Origin: Hyphomicrobiales bacterium
Lineage (GTDB): Bacteria; Pseudomonadota; Alphaproteobacteria; Rhizobiales; Rhizobiaceae
Length of the DNA: 35,203 nt
Direction of reading: 5' to 3'
NCBI GenBank assembly: GCA_900465665.1
Contig: UBJO01000079.1
Location: 1 to 35,203, forward strand
Each line of letters starts with the position of its first letter. Position 1 is the first letter of the stretch. The translations under genes and the position numbers were made by a program. Positions 1 to 10,426 of this stretch are shown one piece after another. The notes under the pieces were generated by a model. It was given only the letters and a program-made list of their open reading frames with translations, was not told the DNA's origin and did not search any database.

Positions 1-781
1 GCAGGTTGTCGGGATCGAGGCCGACGGCCTTGACTGATGGTTTCAGGTAGTTGCCGGCGACGCCGGTGAAATAGTTGGAGTAGACGATATCGGTGGAAGC
101 GCCATCGACGATCGCCTGCTTGTAGCTGTCGGAGGCGCGCGCCTCGTCGGTCGCGATGAAGGGGCTGCCGATATAGGCCATGTCGGCGCCCATCGCCTGC
201 GCCGCCAGGATCGCGCCGCCATTGGCGATCGCGCCGGCAAGCAGAAGCGGGCCGTCGAACCATTCGCGGATTTCCTGCACCAGTGCAAACGGCGACAACG
301 TACCGGCATGGCCGCCGGCGCCCGCCGCCACCGCGATCAGCCCGTCGGCGCCCTTGCGGATCGCCGAGTTGGCGTGGCGGTTGTTGATCACGTCATGCAG
401 CACGATGCCGCCATAGGAATGCACGGCGGCATTCACCTCGGGCACGGCGCCGAGCGAGGAGATGACGATCGGCACCTTGTATTTGACGCAGAGCATCAGG
501 TCGTGCTCCAGCCGCTTGTTCGACGTGTGGACGATCTGGTTGACGGCAAAGGGTGCGGCGGGCCTATCCGGATTGGCGGCGTCGTGCGCTGCGAGATCCT
601 CTGTCATCATCGCAAGCCATTCGTCGAGCTGGCTTTCCGGCCGCGCGTTGAGCGCCGGGAATGCGCCGATGACACCGGCCTTGCACTGCGCCAGCGTTAG
701 CGCCGGGTGCGAGATGATGAACAACGGAGAGGCCACCACAGGCAGTCTGAGGTTTCGCGTCAGGATCGAGGGCAGGGCCAT
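1..781 (-). CDS. Nitronate monooxygenase family flavoprotein (3' end outside window)
   Basis: FMN-dependent TIM-barrel enzyme of the nitronate monooxygenase (2-nitropropane dioxygenase) family, which oxidises alkyl nitronates; it is probably cytosolic and protective. The first 260 residues are visible and the C-terminus runs off the left edge. Seen: the N-terminus MALPSILTRNLRLPVVASPL, typical of the family's first strand; the GAGGHAG segment at residues 154-160, whose His158 matches the conserved catalytic/FMN-site histidine; and the phosphate-binding stretches LAGAIANGGA (181-190) and MGADMAYIGSPFIAT (197-211). The ATG at 779-781 is the only start consistent with the family's N-terminus. 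No convincing Shine-Dalgarno is visible. A palindromic operator candidate lies 15 bp upstream. The exact substrate cannot be read from sequence. Confidence 0.85.
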   Translation of the reverse strand, partial: MALPSILTRNLRLPVVASPLFIISHPALTLAQCKAGVIGAFPALNARPESQLDEWLAMMTEDLAAHDAANPDRPAAPFAVNQIVHTSNKRLEHDLMLCVKYKVPIVISSLGAVPEVNAAVHSYGGIVLHDVINNRHANSAIRKGADGLIAVAAGAGGHAGTLSPFALVQEIREWFDGPLLLAGAIANGGAILAAQAMGADMAYIGSPFIATDEARASDSYKQAIVDGASTDIVYSNYFTGVAGNYLKPSVKAVGLDPDNL

Positions 782-796
782 GGGTCACCGTGAAGA

Positions 797-820
797 ATTG
801 ACGTTTACGAAAACGTCAAT
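797..820. promoter_or_regulatory. 24-bp palindrome upstream of the nitronate monooxygenase gene, candidate operator
   Basis: Perfect 10-bp arms ATTGACGTTT (797-806) and AAACGTCAAT (811-820) flank the 4-nt spacer acga. It lies 15 bp upstream of the nitronate monooxygenase start. The symmetry and length suit a dimeric repressor of TetR or MerR type, and ACGTTTACG-like cores are known for MerR/TetR regulators of catabolic genes in proteobacteria. The cognate regulator is not in this window. Confidence 0.5.
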
Positions 821-1027
821 GTGATAGCAGAGAGTTTTCGCCAGGAAAAGACCGTGTCGCGGTTCCGCCAACATCGCTTGCTCTATAAAAAGGCCTGCCT
901 TTCGGTATTATCCCCTGATGAAAGGGGCGTTCGGCAGCCTCAGCCTTGCGGTTTGCGACATCAGCCGCTACCGCAGGGACATATTGTTAAGCATAATGAC
1001 GCCTGTCATCAGAACGAAGGACCGGAC

Positions 1028-2215
1028 GTGAGCGGATTAGAAACGGCTATCAGAACGGCGTTAGACAATGCCGATCGCGACAATCCCGAAGTCCGAGCCA
1101 AGATCTATCAATCCGCGCGCCAGGCGCTGGAAGCCGGCCTGCGCAAGCAGGACGTCACCGATACCAACGCGATCGCCCATCATCGCCACCGTCTGGAAAC
1201 GACGATCCACATGATCGAGGCGGAGGAGCGACAGCGCCTTCATCCGCGCCAGGGGCCGCCCGAGGTGCCTGTGCCGCCCGTGGTCGATATCCCGCCGCCG
1301 CCACCCCCTCGCGCGCCTGACGATTTCGACAGCCCCACAATCGGCGGCGAAACGCGGGCGCCCGCGCCTGACGTCATGGTCGCCGACAATCGCTACGAAG
1401 AGGACTCCGGCCTCGGCGGCCTGCATGCAGGCGATGCGGATCATCTGGCGGCGGCTCCCGAACCCTTCGTGGCCGAGAAAAAGCCGGCCAACATGGATTT
1501 CCGGCCTGAGCGCGCCGTCGCCCGCCGCAAGCCGCGCAAGTTCTTCTCGCGCCTGCTCGTCTGGTGCGTCCTGCTCGCCTTCATTGGCATGGGCGCCTGG
1601 TGGGCGCACACGTCTGGCCTGCTGATGACGGCGGCCGAGCGCGATACCAGCGTCGCCAATCCGCCCGCCACCACCGCGCCGGAGGATTTCAACGGCGCGA
1701 GTGACAATCACACCGCCGACAGCGACGCAAGCCAGGCGCCGGTCATCGATCCGCAGAATTCCTTCTCCGCCGCCTGGCTCGAAATCTTCAAGCCGTCGGA
1801 TGCCAACAAGATCGTCAAGGGCGCGCAGTCGCGCGTCGAGAGCATTGCCGAAAACGATGGTCCGGCCGTGCGCCTGACCTCGCAAAGTGCCGGCGCCGAC
1901 GGCAATGTCGGCATCAGCGTTCCGCCCGATATCCTGCAGCAGCTCGCCGGCAAGTCCTCGACGATCGCGGTCACTTTGCAATCGACCTCCGACGAGCCGA
2001 CGCAGATCACCGTCGAATGCGACTTCCAGTCGCTCGGCGATTGCGCCCGCCACCGCTTCACGGTCAACCGCGAGAAGTCGGACGTTCTCCTGCAGGTCCG
2101 CTTCGATCGCTTGCTCGCGCCGACCTCTGCCGGCACGCTTTTGATCAACAGCGATGTGGACGGCAAGGCGAGGGGCATCAACCTCTACGCCGTGCGCATC
2201 CTGCCCGGCCAATAA
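1028..2215 (+). CDS. Hypothetical single-pass membrane protein, proline-rich linker
   Basis: Function not recognised; 395 residues. Seen: a charged helical N-terminal region (about 1-75), a low-complexity Pro/Ala-rich linker (about 76-160, with a run of prolines near 89-94), a basic stretch RRKPRKFF before one transmembrane helix at about 173-193, then a periplasmic region (about 200-395) rich in beta-type sequence. The topology resembles that of envelope-anchored proteins with a cytoplasmic tail. GTG 1028 is chosen because GAAGGA lies 8-13 bases upstream and the protein-like composition begins there. The frame stays open to 821, but that part is hairpin-rich leader. It is convergent with the polyphosphate kinase gene, and no operon partner is visible. 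Confidence 0.7.
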   Translation: MSGLETAIRTALDNADRDNPEVRAKIYQSARQALEAGLRKQDVTDTNAIAHHRHRLETTIHMIEAEERQRLHPRQGPPEVPVPPVVDIPPPPPPRAPDDFDSPTIGGETRAPAPDVMVADNRYEEDSGLGGLHAGDADHLAAAPEPFVAEKKPANMDFRPERAVARRKPRKFFSRLLVWCVLLAFIGMGAWWAHTSGLLMTAAERDTSVANPPATTAPEDFNGASDNHTADSDASQAPVIDPQNSFSAAWLEIFKPSDANKIVKGAQSRVESIAENDGPAVRLTSQSAGADGNVGISVPPDILQQLAGKSSTIAVTLQSTSDEPTQITVECDFQSLGDCARHRFTVNREKSDVLLQVRFDRLLAPTSAGTLLINSDVDGKARGINLYAVRILPGQ

Positions 2216-2256
2216 GTCGGTCGGGCAAGACGCTCAGATAACGCACTTGGCTGAGG

Positions 2257-3138
2257 TCACTTCAGAAACTTCGGCCCCTGGCCGATGATCTTGTCGTCGA
2301 GCTTGCCGATAGCGTCCTTGTCCTTGCCGTCGTAATCGATCGTCTTCAGTATGTGGCGGATGAGGTTCAATCGGGCGCGGCGCTTGTCGTTGGCGTGAAC
2401 GACGGTCCAGGGCGCGAATTCCGTATGCGTTTCCTTCAGCATCCGGTCGCGCTTTACGCTGTAGTCGTCCCATTTGGTCAGCGCCGCGATATCCATCGAC
2501 GACAGCTTCCACACCTTCCGGGGATCGTGGCGCCGGTCATGAAACCGCTTCAGCTGCATCTCGCGGCCGATGTCCAGATAGAACTTGAAGAAGAAGATGC
2601 CCTCGTGGCTGATCACCTTCTCGATCTGCGGCGCTTGCGCGAGAAAATCCTCATATTGTTTCGGCGTGCAGAAGCCCATGATCGGCTCGACGCCGGCGCG
2701 GTTGTACCAGGAGCGGTCGAAGAGCACGAACTCGCCGGCTGTCGGAAACTGCGCGATGTAGCGCTGGAAATACCATTGCCCGGCCTCGCGGTCGGTGGGT
2801 TTGGTCAGCGCCACCACGCGGGCGAGGCGAGGGTTCATGTGGGCGGAAGAGGCGGAAATCGCGCCACCCTTGCCGGCGGCGTCGCGGCCTTCGAACAGCG
2901 CCATCACGCGCTTGCCGGTCGCCTGCAGCCAGAACTGCACCTTCACCAGCTCGATCTGAAGCGCCTTGAGCTCTTCGAGATACTCTTCTTCCTTGAGCTT
3001 CTTGTTGTAAGGGAAGTCGCCCGATTTCAGCGCCTCCTCGTCCACCCAGTCGGGCAGCACCGGATCGTCCACGTCGAAGACGCGCTTCTTGCCCCTGATA
3101 TCCAGTTCGACTGCTCTGCTTTCGACATCTTCCGACAT
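2257..3138 (-). CDS. ppk2: Polyphosphate kinase 2 (PPK2 family)
   Basis: Transfers phosphate between polyphosphate and nucleoside diphosphates (GDP/ADP to GTP/ATP or the reverse); cytosolic; 293 residues, normal for one-domain PPK2. Seen: Walker A GRDAAGKGG (84-92), the family segment MNPRLARVVALTKPTDRE (101-118), Walker B EFVLFDRSWYNRAGVE (136-151), and the lid region with DRRHDPRKVWKLS (201-213). The start at 3136-3138 has a perfect GAGGAGGA Shine-Dalgarno 6 bases upstream; the reading frame extends further 5' without such a site. It lies divergent to phoR, so phosphate storage and sensing are adjacent. The 140-bp spacer shows no convincing full Pho box, so control by PhoB is not supported by what I see. 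Confidence 0.93.
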   Translation of the reverse strand: MSEDVESRAVELDIRGKKRVFDVDDPVLPDWVDEEALKSGDFPYNKKLKEEEYLEELKALQIELVKVQFWLQATGKRVMALFEGRDAAGKGGAISASSAHMNPRLARVVALTKPTDREAGQWYFQRYIAQFPTAGEFVLFDRSWYNRAGVEPIMGFCTPKQYEDFLAQAPQIEKVISHEGIFFFKFYLDIGREMQLKRFHDRRHDPRKVWKLSSMDIAALTKWDDYSVKRDRMLKETHTEFAPWTVVHANDKRRARLNLIRHILKTIDYDGKDKDAIGKLDDKIIGQGPKFLK

Positions 3139-3278
3139 GGCGATCCTCCTCGGTATGTGCGTAGCCGCCAAGGCGAACATATTTCCTTTTGAAAATCAAA
3201 CCTCTCGGCATCAGTAAAAATTATGTGCGCAGTCGGGGTGCATTGTCGGTTTGCTGGCGGCATCGGTAAACTTCTGTC

Positions 3279-4616
3279 ATGAAAGAGCGCTATCAGGCGA
3301 AGTTTGATAGCCAACGAAGAACGAATCGACGTCGCGAGGGGCACTTGGAACAGCAAACGCCATGGACGGCCAAACTGACGGCGAAGCTCCGTCGGGAGAG
3401 CTTCGTGCTTCTCGTCGCGCTGGCGATTGCGTTCATCGCGGTGGCCGCTGGCATGAACGGCTGGGGCGTGCTGGGCCTGCTGGCGATCATGCTGCTTGCC
3501 ATCATGTGCTCGTCCGAGCCGCGTCCCCGGGTGGCCTCCGCCCCGCCAGCGTCCGAGGTTGAGGAACCGGCCGCGCGCAGTCTTCTGCCCGAGGTGTCGG
3601 CGACGCTTTCGGCGCTCGACATTCCCGTCATGGTGCTGGCCGGCGATGCCTCCGTGCTGTTCCAGAACCGCGCCGCTGAAAAGGCCTTCGGAGAAATGGT
3701 CATCGGGGCGCATATCTCGGCACGCCTGCGTTCGCCCGGCATTCTCGACATGGTTCGCGAAACCATCGTCACCAACGCGCCGAACCAGATCGAGCACTCC
3801 GAACGCCTGCCGTCGGAGCGCGTCTATATTGTCCGCAGCTCGCCGGTCGAGCTCGGCGCCGTTGGCGGTGCCAGCCATGGCGCAAGCGAGCGCCTTTTCG
3901 TCCTGTCCTTCCGTGACATATCCGAAGTGCGCCGCATCGACCGCATGCGCTCGGATTTCGTGGCGAACGCCAGCCACGAGCTGCGCACGCCGCTTGCCTC
4001 GCTGCGCGGCTTCATTGAAACCATCCAGGGGCCGGCGAAAAGCGATTTCAAGGCGCAGGAACGCTTCCTCGGCATTATGTTCGACCAGACGACGCGCATG
4101 AGCCGCTTGGTCGACGACCTCTTGTCCCTGTCACGCCTGGAGTTGAAGTCGCATATCGCGCCGGATGAGAAGGTGGATCTCGTCCCGCTGCTTGGTCATG
4201 TCCGGGATGCGCTTCTACCCCTCGCCAACGATGTCGGCGTCGATATCCAGCTGCACCTGCCGGAAGGCCGAGCCGAGGTGGCGGGTGATCGCGATGAGCT
4301 GGTGCAGGTGTTTGAAAACCTGATCGAAAACGCCTGCAAGTATGGCCAGGAAGGCAAACTCGTTGAGGTCTTCCTGAAAAATGGCCCCAGCGGACCCGTC
4401 GAGGTCACCGTCGTCGACAAGGGACCGGGTATCCCGGCCGAACACGTGCCACGCCTGACGGAGCGCTTCTATCGCGTTAGCATCGAGGATAGCCGCTCCA
4501 AGAAGGGCACCGGCCTCGGGCTTGCCATCGTCAAGCACATCCTCACGCGCCACCGCGCGCGTCTGATCGTCAAGTCCGAGGTCGGCAAGGGAACGAGCTT
4601 TACCGTCCGGTTTTGA
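3279..4616 (+). CDS. phoR: Phosphate regulon sensor histidine kinase PhoR
   Basis: Inner-membrane sensor kinase that phosphorylates PhoB when phosphate is low, under control of PstSCAB-PhoU; 445 residues. Seen: a basic N-terminus, a transmembrane pair at about 42-76, a PAS-like region (about 105-215), H-box NASHELRTPLASLRGFIET (230-248, His233), N-box ENLIENACKYG (346-356), G1 DKGPGIP (380-386) and G2 KGTGLGLAIVKH (409-420). The start is uncertain: ATG 3279 has no clear Shine-Dalgarno, and TTG 3344, after GAGGGG, is an alternative. A CTGTCAT half-site of the Pho box overlaps ATG 3279. It is followed after about 200 bp by pstS; the same strand and order as phoB at the end mark one regulon. Confidence 0.93.
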   Translation: MKERYQAKFDSQRRTNRRREGHLEQQTPWTAKLTAKLRRESFVLLVALAIAFIAVAAGMNGWGVLGLLAIMLLAIMCSSEPRPRVASAPPASEVEEPAARSLLPEVSATLSALDIPVMVLAGDASVLFQNRAAEKAFGEMVIGAHISARLRSPGILDMVRETIVTNAPNQIEHSERLPSERVYIVRSSPVELGAVGGASHGASERLFVLSFRDISEVRRIDRMRSDFVANASHELRTPLASLRGFIETIQGPAKSDFKAQERFLGIMFDQTTRMSRLVDDLLSLSRLELKSHIAPDEKVDLVPLLGHVRDALLPLANDVGVDIQLHLPEGRAEVAGDRDELVQVFENLIENACKYGQEGKLVEVFLKNGPSGPVEVTVVDKGPGIPAEHVPRLTERFYRVSIEDSRSKKGTGLGLAIVKHILTRHRARLIVKSEVGKGTSFTVRF

Positions 4617-4653
4617 CATAAAAGACAGTCCGGTCTTTATGAAGTTTGATTTT

Positions 4654-4678
4654 GTCTATGAATTTCAATTGCATAGAC
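4654..4678. repeat. Inverted repeat abutting the pstS Pho box
   Basis: Arms GTCTATG (4654-4660) and CATAGAC (4672-4678) are perfect complements with an 11-nt AT-rich spacer. The last base is the first base of the Pho box. A shorter inverted pair, AAAGAC (4621-4626) and GTCTTT (4633-4638), lies directly after the phoR stop and may be a weak terminator. No factor is known to me for these sites. Confidence 0.4.
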
Positions 4679-4721
4679 TGTCATAAATGTTTCACTGAAC
4701 TGACATAAAAGCTCTTGTCAT
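4678..4721 (+). promoter_or_regulatory. Pho box (PhoB binding site) upstream of pstS
   Basis: Four consecutive 11-bp units are visible: CTGTCATAAAT (4678-4688), GTTTCACTGAA (4689-4699), CTGACATAAAA (4700-4710) and GCTCTTGTCAT (4711-4721). Units 1 and 3 match the PhoB consensus half-site CTGTCATAAA and are exactly 22 bp apart; unit 4 ends in TGTCAT. This fits two tandem PhoB dimers on one DNA face. A plausible -10 (CTAAAG, 4728-4733) follows at the distance expected for a PhoB-activated promoter lacking a -35. The leader downstream holds two hairpins (TGCCG/CGGCA at 4740-4759 and GGGCC/GGCCC at 4768-4782). Confidence 0.82.
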
Positions 4722-4814
4722 CAGAGGCTAAAGAATGCGTGCCGCTGACAGAGACGGCACCGTCAAAGGGCCGTTCAGGCCCCACCCAGACAGTTATAAG
4801 CCCGGGAGACTATT

Positions 4815-5849
4815 ATGAACGCTTTTAAACTCACGGTCGCTGCACTTGCTGCTTCCGCCGCTTTCGCAGGCGCGGCTGTTGCTCGCGACCAGGTCCAGGT
4901 CAGTGGTTCGTCCACCGTTCTGCCTTACGCCAAGATCGTTGCCGAAACCTTCGGCGAAACCTTCAAGGACTTCAAGACGCCGGTCGTTGAATCCGGTGGC
5001 ACCGGCGCTGGCCTCAAGGAATTCTGCAAGGGCGTAGGCCCTGACACGATCGACGTTGCCAACGCTTCGCGTCCGATCAACGCCAAGGAACTGGAAGCCT
5101 GCAAGACCGCCGGCGTTACCGACATCCAGGAAGTCAAGATCGGCTACGACGGCATCGTCTTCGCAACCGACTCGTCCAACCCTGACGTCGCTTACGAGCC
5201 GGCCGACCTCTACAAGGCTCTCGCTGCTCAGGTTGTTGTCGACGGCAAGCTCGTCGCAAACCCCTACAAGAAGTGGTCTGAAGTCAACTCGAAGCTCCCG
5301 GCTGTTGATATCGCTGCCTACATCCCAGGCGAAAAGCACGGCACCCGCGAAGTGTTCGAACTGAACGTTCTCGCTGCTGGCTGCAAGGATAGCGGCGCTC
5401 TCGACGTGATCTCCAAGGAAATCACCGACAAGGCTGCCCAGAGCAAGGCTTGCGTTGCAGTTCGTAAGGACGGCGCTGCAGTCGACATCGACGGCGACTA
5501 TCCGGAAACGCTGGCACGCATCGCTGCCAACAAGACCGGTGTTGGCGTATTCGGCCTCTCCTTCTACGAAAACAACGCTGACAAGCTGAAGGTCGCTACC
5601 GTCAAGGGTATCGTTCCGAGCCCGGAAACGATCGCTGACGGCACCTACCCGGTTTCCCGTCCGCTGTTCTTCTACGTCAAGAAGGCTCACCTGGGCGTTA
5701 TCCCGGGCCTGAAGGAATACGTAAACTTCTTCGTATCCGACCAGATGGTTGGCCCTGACAGCCCGCTCGTCGAGTACGGCCTGGTTGCTGCTCCGGACGC
5801 TGAGCGCGAAGCGACCCGCAAGGCAGTCGAAGACGGCAAGACCATGTAA
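4815..5849 (+). CDS. pstS: Phosphate ABC transporter, periplasmic phosphate-binding protein PstS
   Basis: Binds inorganic phosphate in the periplasm and delivers it to PstCA; 344 residues. Seen: a Sec signal peptide (MNAFKLTVAALAASAAFAGA...) with likely cleavage after AVA near residue 23, followed by the phosphate-binding signature QVSGSSTVLPYAKIVAE and VESGGTGAGLKEFCKG, and ANASRPI further on. A GGGAGA Shine-Dalgarno precedes ATG 4815. Codon choice is noticeably richer in GCT, GTT and CGT than in the neighbouring genes, as in strongly expressed genes. It is first in the pst operon, directly under a Pho box. A strong hairpin after the stop separates it from pstC and probably sets its higher mRNA level. 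Confidence 0.95.
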   Translation: MNAFKLTVAALAASAAFAGAAVARDQVQVSGSSTVLPYAKIVAETFGETFKDFKTPVVESGGTGAGLKEFCKGVGPDTIDVANASRPINAKELEACKTAGVTDIQEVKIGYDGIVFATDSSNPDVAYEPADLYKALAAQVVVDGKLVANPYKKWSEVNSKLPAVDIAAYIPGEKHGTREVFELNVLAAGCKDSGALDVISKEITDKAAQSKACVAVRKDGAAVDIDGDYPETLARIAANKTGVGVFGLSFYENNADKLKVATVKGIVPSPETIADGTYPVSRPLFFYVKKAHLGVIPGLKEYVNFFVSDQMVGPDSPLVEYGLVAAPDAEREATRKAVEDGKTM

Positions 5850-5857
5850 TAAACTTT

Positions 5858-5886
5858 GCCGGCGCGATCCAAAGGGTCGCGCCGGC
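5858..5886 (+). promoter_or_regulatory. Stable hairpin between pstS and pstC (mRNA processing or stabilising element)
   Basis: GCCGGCGCGA (5858-5867) and TCGCGCCGGC (5877-5886) form a perfect 10-bp stem with a 9-nt loop, 8 bp after the pstS stop codon. No U-run follows, so it is not a classic terminator. In ABC transporter operons such hairpins protect the binding-protein mRNA from 3' decay and limit read-through to the permease genes. That role here is inference. Confidence 0.6.
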
Positions 5887-6002
5887 ATCGCCTTTGTCCG
5901 CTCTAAGGGAGCGGTAAAGCTGAACTACTCCATGATTGGAAGCCGAGATGGCCGAAGCGCCGTTTCGCTCTTGGGGGCCGAGGGCCTGGGGGACCTTAAC
6001 GA

Positions 6003-7480
<1,478 letters not shown>

Positions 7481-7484
<4 letters not shown>

Positions 7485-8803
7485 CGGACGTTGTTTCCTC
7501 CGGACAGGGCGTCGTCGTCTCCAAGGCGCCGGCCCGCCGCGACATCGGCATCAAGCGTCGCTACGCCGCCGAACGCCGCTTCCAGGCCTATGGCATCGCT
7601 GCCATCTCCTTCGGTCTGATCTTCCTGGCCATCCTGCTCACGACGGTCATCCGTCAGGGCTACACGGCCTTCGCGCAGACCTCGATCACCCTGCCGATCG
7701 AGTTCTCCGAAAAGGTGCTCGACCCCAACAACAAGCGCGCCACCGACCCGTCGGTGCTGATCGCCGCCAACTATCCGGTGCTGATCCGCGACGCCATGGT
7801 CAAGACGCTCGGCATCAACGCCCAGAGCCGTCCGGAAACGCGCGACGCCACCGCGATGATCTCCAAGGGCGCGCCGATCGTGCTCCGCGACATGGTCGTT
7901 GCCGATCCGTCGCTCATCGGCAAGACGGTCAACGTCACGCTTCTCGCAGACGCCAATGTCGACTCGGCCAACAAGGGCCAGATCGACCTGACGGTTGACG
8001 AGAAGAACCGCAAGGTCAACGACCGCCAGGTCGGCTGGATGCAGCAGATGGCAGCCAGCGGCACGCTCCACAAGGAGTTCAACACCGGCCTCTTCGTCAA
8101 CGGCAACTCCAGCCGTCCGGAAGCCGCAGGTCTCGGCGTCGCCCTCATCGGCTCGCTCTACCTGATGTTGATCGTTCTTGCCTTGTCGCTGCCGATCGGC
8201 GTCGCCGCTTCGATCTATCTCGAAGAGTTCGCGCCGAAGAACAAGCTGACCGACCTGATCGAGGTCAACATCAATAACCTCGCGGCCGTTCCGTCGATCG
8301 TCTACGGTCTGCTCGGTCTCGCCGTCTTCATCAACTTCGCAGGCCTGCCGCGCTCCGCGTCGCTGGTCGGCGGTCTGGTGCTGACGCTGATGACGCTGCC
8401 GACCATCATCATCGCCACCCGCGCAGCACTGCGCGCCGTGCCCCCTTCGATCCGTGCGGCCGCTCTCGGCCTCGGCGCTTCGAAGATGCAGATGGTGTTC
8501 CACCACGTCCTGCCGCTGGCAATGCCTGGCATCCTGACCGGCACCATCATCGGTCTGGCGCACGCGCTCGGTGAAACCGCGCCGCTGCTCCTGATCGGCA
8601 TGGTCGCCTTCGTTGCCAATGCGCCTGCCACCCCGATGGATCCCTCCACGGCTCTGCCGGTGCAGGTTTACATGTGGGCAAACGAAGCCGAACGCGCTTT
8701 TGTCGAGCGCACGTCCGGCGCCATCATCGTCCTGCTCCTGTTCCTGATCGTCATGAACCTCGGAGCCATCCTCTTGCGTCGTCGCTTTGAGCGCCGCTGG
8801 TAA
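7481..8803 (+). CDS. pstA: Phosphate ABC transporter permease PstA
   Basis: Second permease subunit of the phosphate transporter; 440 residues against about 296 in E. coli. Seen: an N-terminal cytoplasmic segment, a first transmembrane helix (about 40-65), a long periplasmic insert (about 70-205) matching the DUF3333-type extension of alphaproteobacterial PstA, then the membrane core with PSIVYGLLGLAVF and the EAA loop AAALGLGASKMQMVFHHVLP that docks on PstB. The start codon overlaps the pstC stop (ATGA), and pstB follows after 14 bp, so the three are co-translated. Confidence 0.95.
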
Positions 8804-8817
8804 ACGGAGTAAACATC

Positions 8818-9633
<816 letters not shown>

Positions 9634-9676
9634 TCTCCGAAACCGGTAAACCTCAGGACATTCAAGGATAAGCCCC

Positions 9677-10390
9677 ATGGCATCGACACATATCTATTCC
9701 GCCTATGACGATGATCTCAAGTTCCTGACGCGCCGCATCTCCGAAATGGGCGGCCTCGCGGAACAGATGGTCGGCGACGCTGTTCGCGCGCTCGTCAACG
9801 GCGATACTTCGCTCGCCCAGAAGGTCATCTCCGACGACGTGATCCTCGATCACGCCGAGCGCGAGATTGGCGAAAAGGCGATCATCACCATCGCCCGCCG
9901 TCAGCCGATGGCCGCCGACCTTCGCGAAATCATGGGTTCGATCCGCATTGCGGCCGATCTCGAGCGCGTCGGCGATCTCGGCAAGAACACCGCCAAGCGC
10001 GTCATCGCGGTTCAGAGCACCGGCGTTCCACGCAAGCTCGCCCGTGGCCTCGAGCATCTCTCCGAACTGGCGCTCGTCCAGCTCAAGGAAGTTCTCGACG
10101 TCTACACCAGCCGCGTTGCAGATCGTGCCAAGTCGATCCGCGAGCGCGACGAGGAAATCGACGCGATGTACACCTCGCTGTTCCGCGAGATGCTGACCTA
10201 CATGATGGAAGATCCGCGCAACATCACCAGCTGCACGCATCTTCTCTTCTGCGCCAAGAACATCGAGCGCATCGGCGACCACGCCACCAACATCGCAGAG
10301 ACCATCTACTACATGGCTACCGGCGCCCAGCCGGAAGGCGAGCGTCCGAAGGACGACACCGCCAACACCGTCGGCGCGGTCACGGAATAA
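9677..10390 (+). CDS. phoU: Phosphate signalling protein PhoU
   Basis: Cytosolic helical-bundle protein that links transporter state to PhoR and keeps the regulon off when phosphate is plentiful; 237 residues. Seen: two PhoU three-helix repeats (about 15-105 and 120-213), each with the metal-binding E/DxxxD-type motif: ERVGDLGKN (96-104) and ERIGDHATN (197-205). It lies between pstB (43 bp upstream) and phoB (36 bp downstream), completing the signalling loop encoded here. The start has AAGGA about 10 bases upstream. Confidence 0.96.
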   Translation: MASTHIYSAYDDDLKFLTRRISEMGGLAEQMVGDAVRALVNGDTSLAQKVISDDVILDHAEREIGEKAIITIARRQPMAADLREIMGSIRIAADLERVGDLGKNTAKRVIAVQSTGVPRKLARGLEHLSELALVQLKEVLDVYTSRVADRAKSIRERDEEIDAMYTSLFREMLTYMMEDPRNITSCTHLLFCAKNIERIGDHATNIAETIYYMATGAQPEGERPKDDTANTVGAVTE

Positions 10391-10426
10391 GCGTTCCGGA
10401 CCCACGCCCCCAGGAGACCGAGACGA

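Noticed and set aside
821..1027. Upstream extension of the gene at 1028
   Set aside because: The region has small inverted repeats (AAAGGC/GCCTTT at 889-902, CCCCT/AGGGG at 912-927) and unlikely protein composition; GTG 1028 has a clear ribosome site.
1061..2212. Long minus-strand open frame antisense to the proline-rich membrane protein
   Set aside because: Arg/Ala/Gly-rich translation typical of a shadow; the plus strand shows a ribosome site, a transmembrane helix and an ordered layout.
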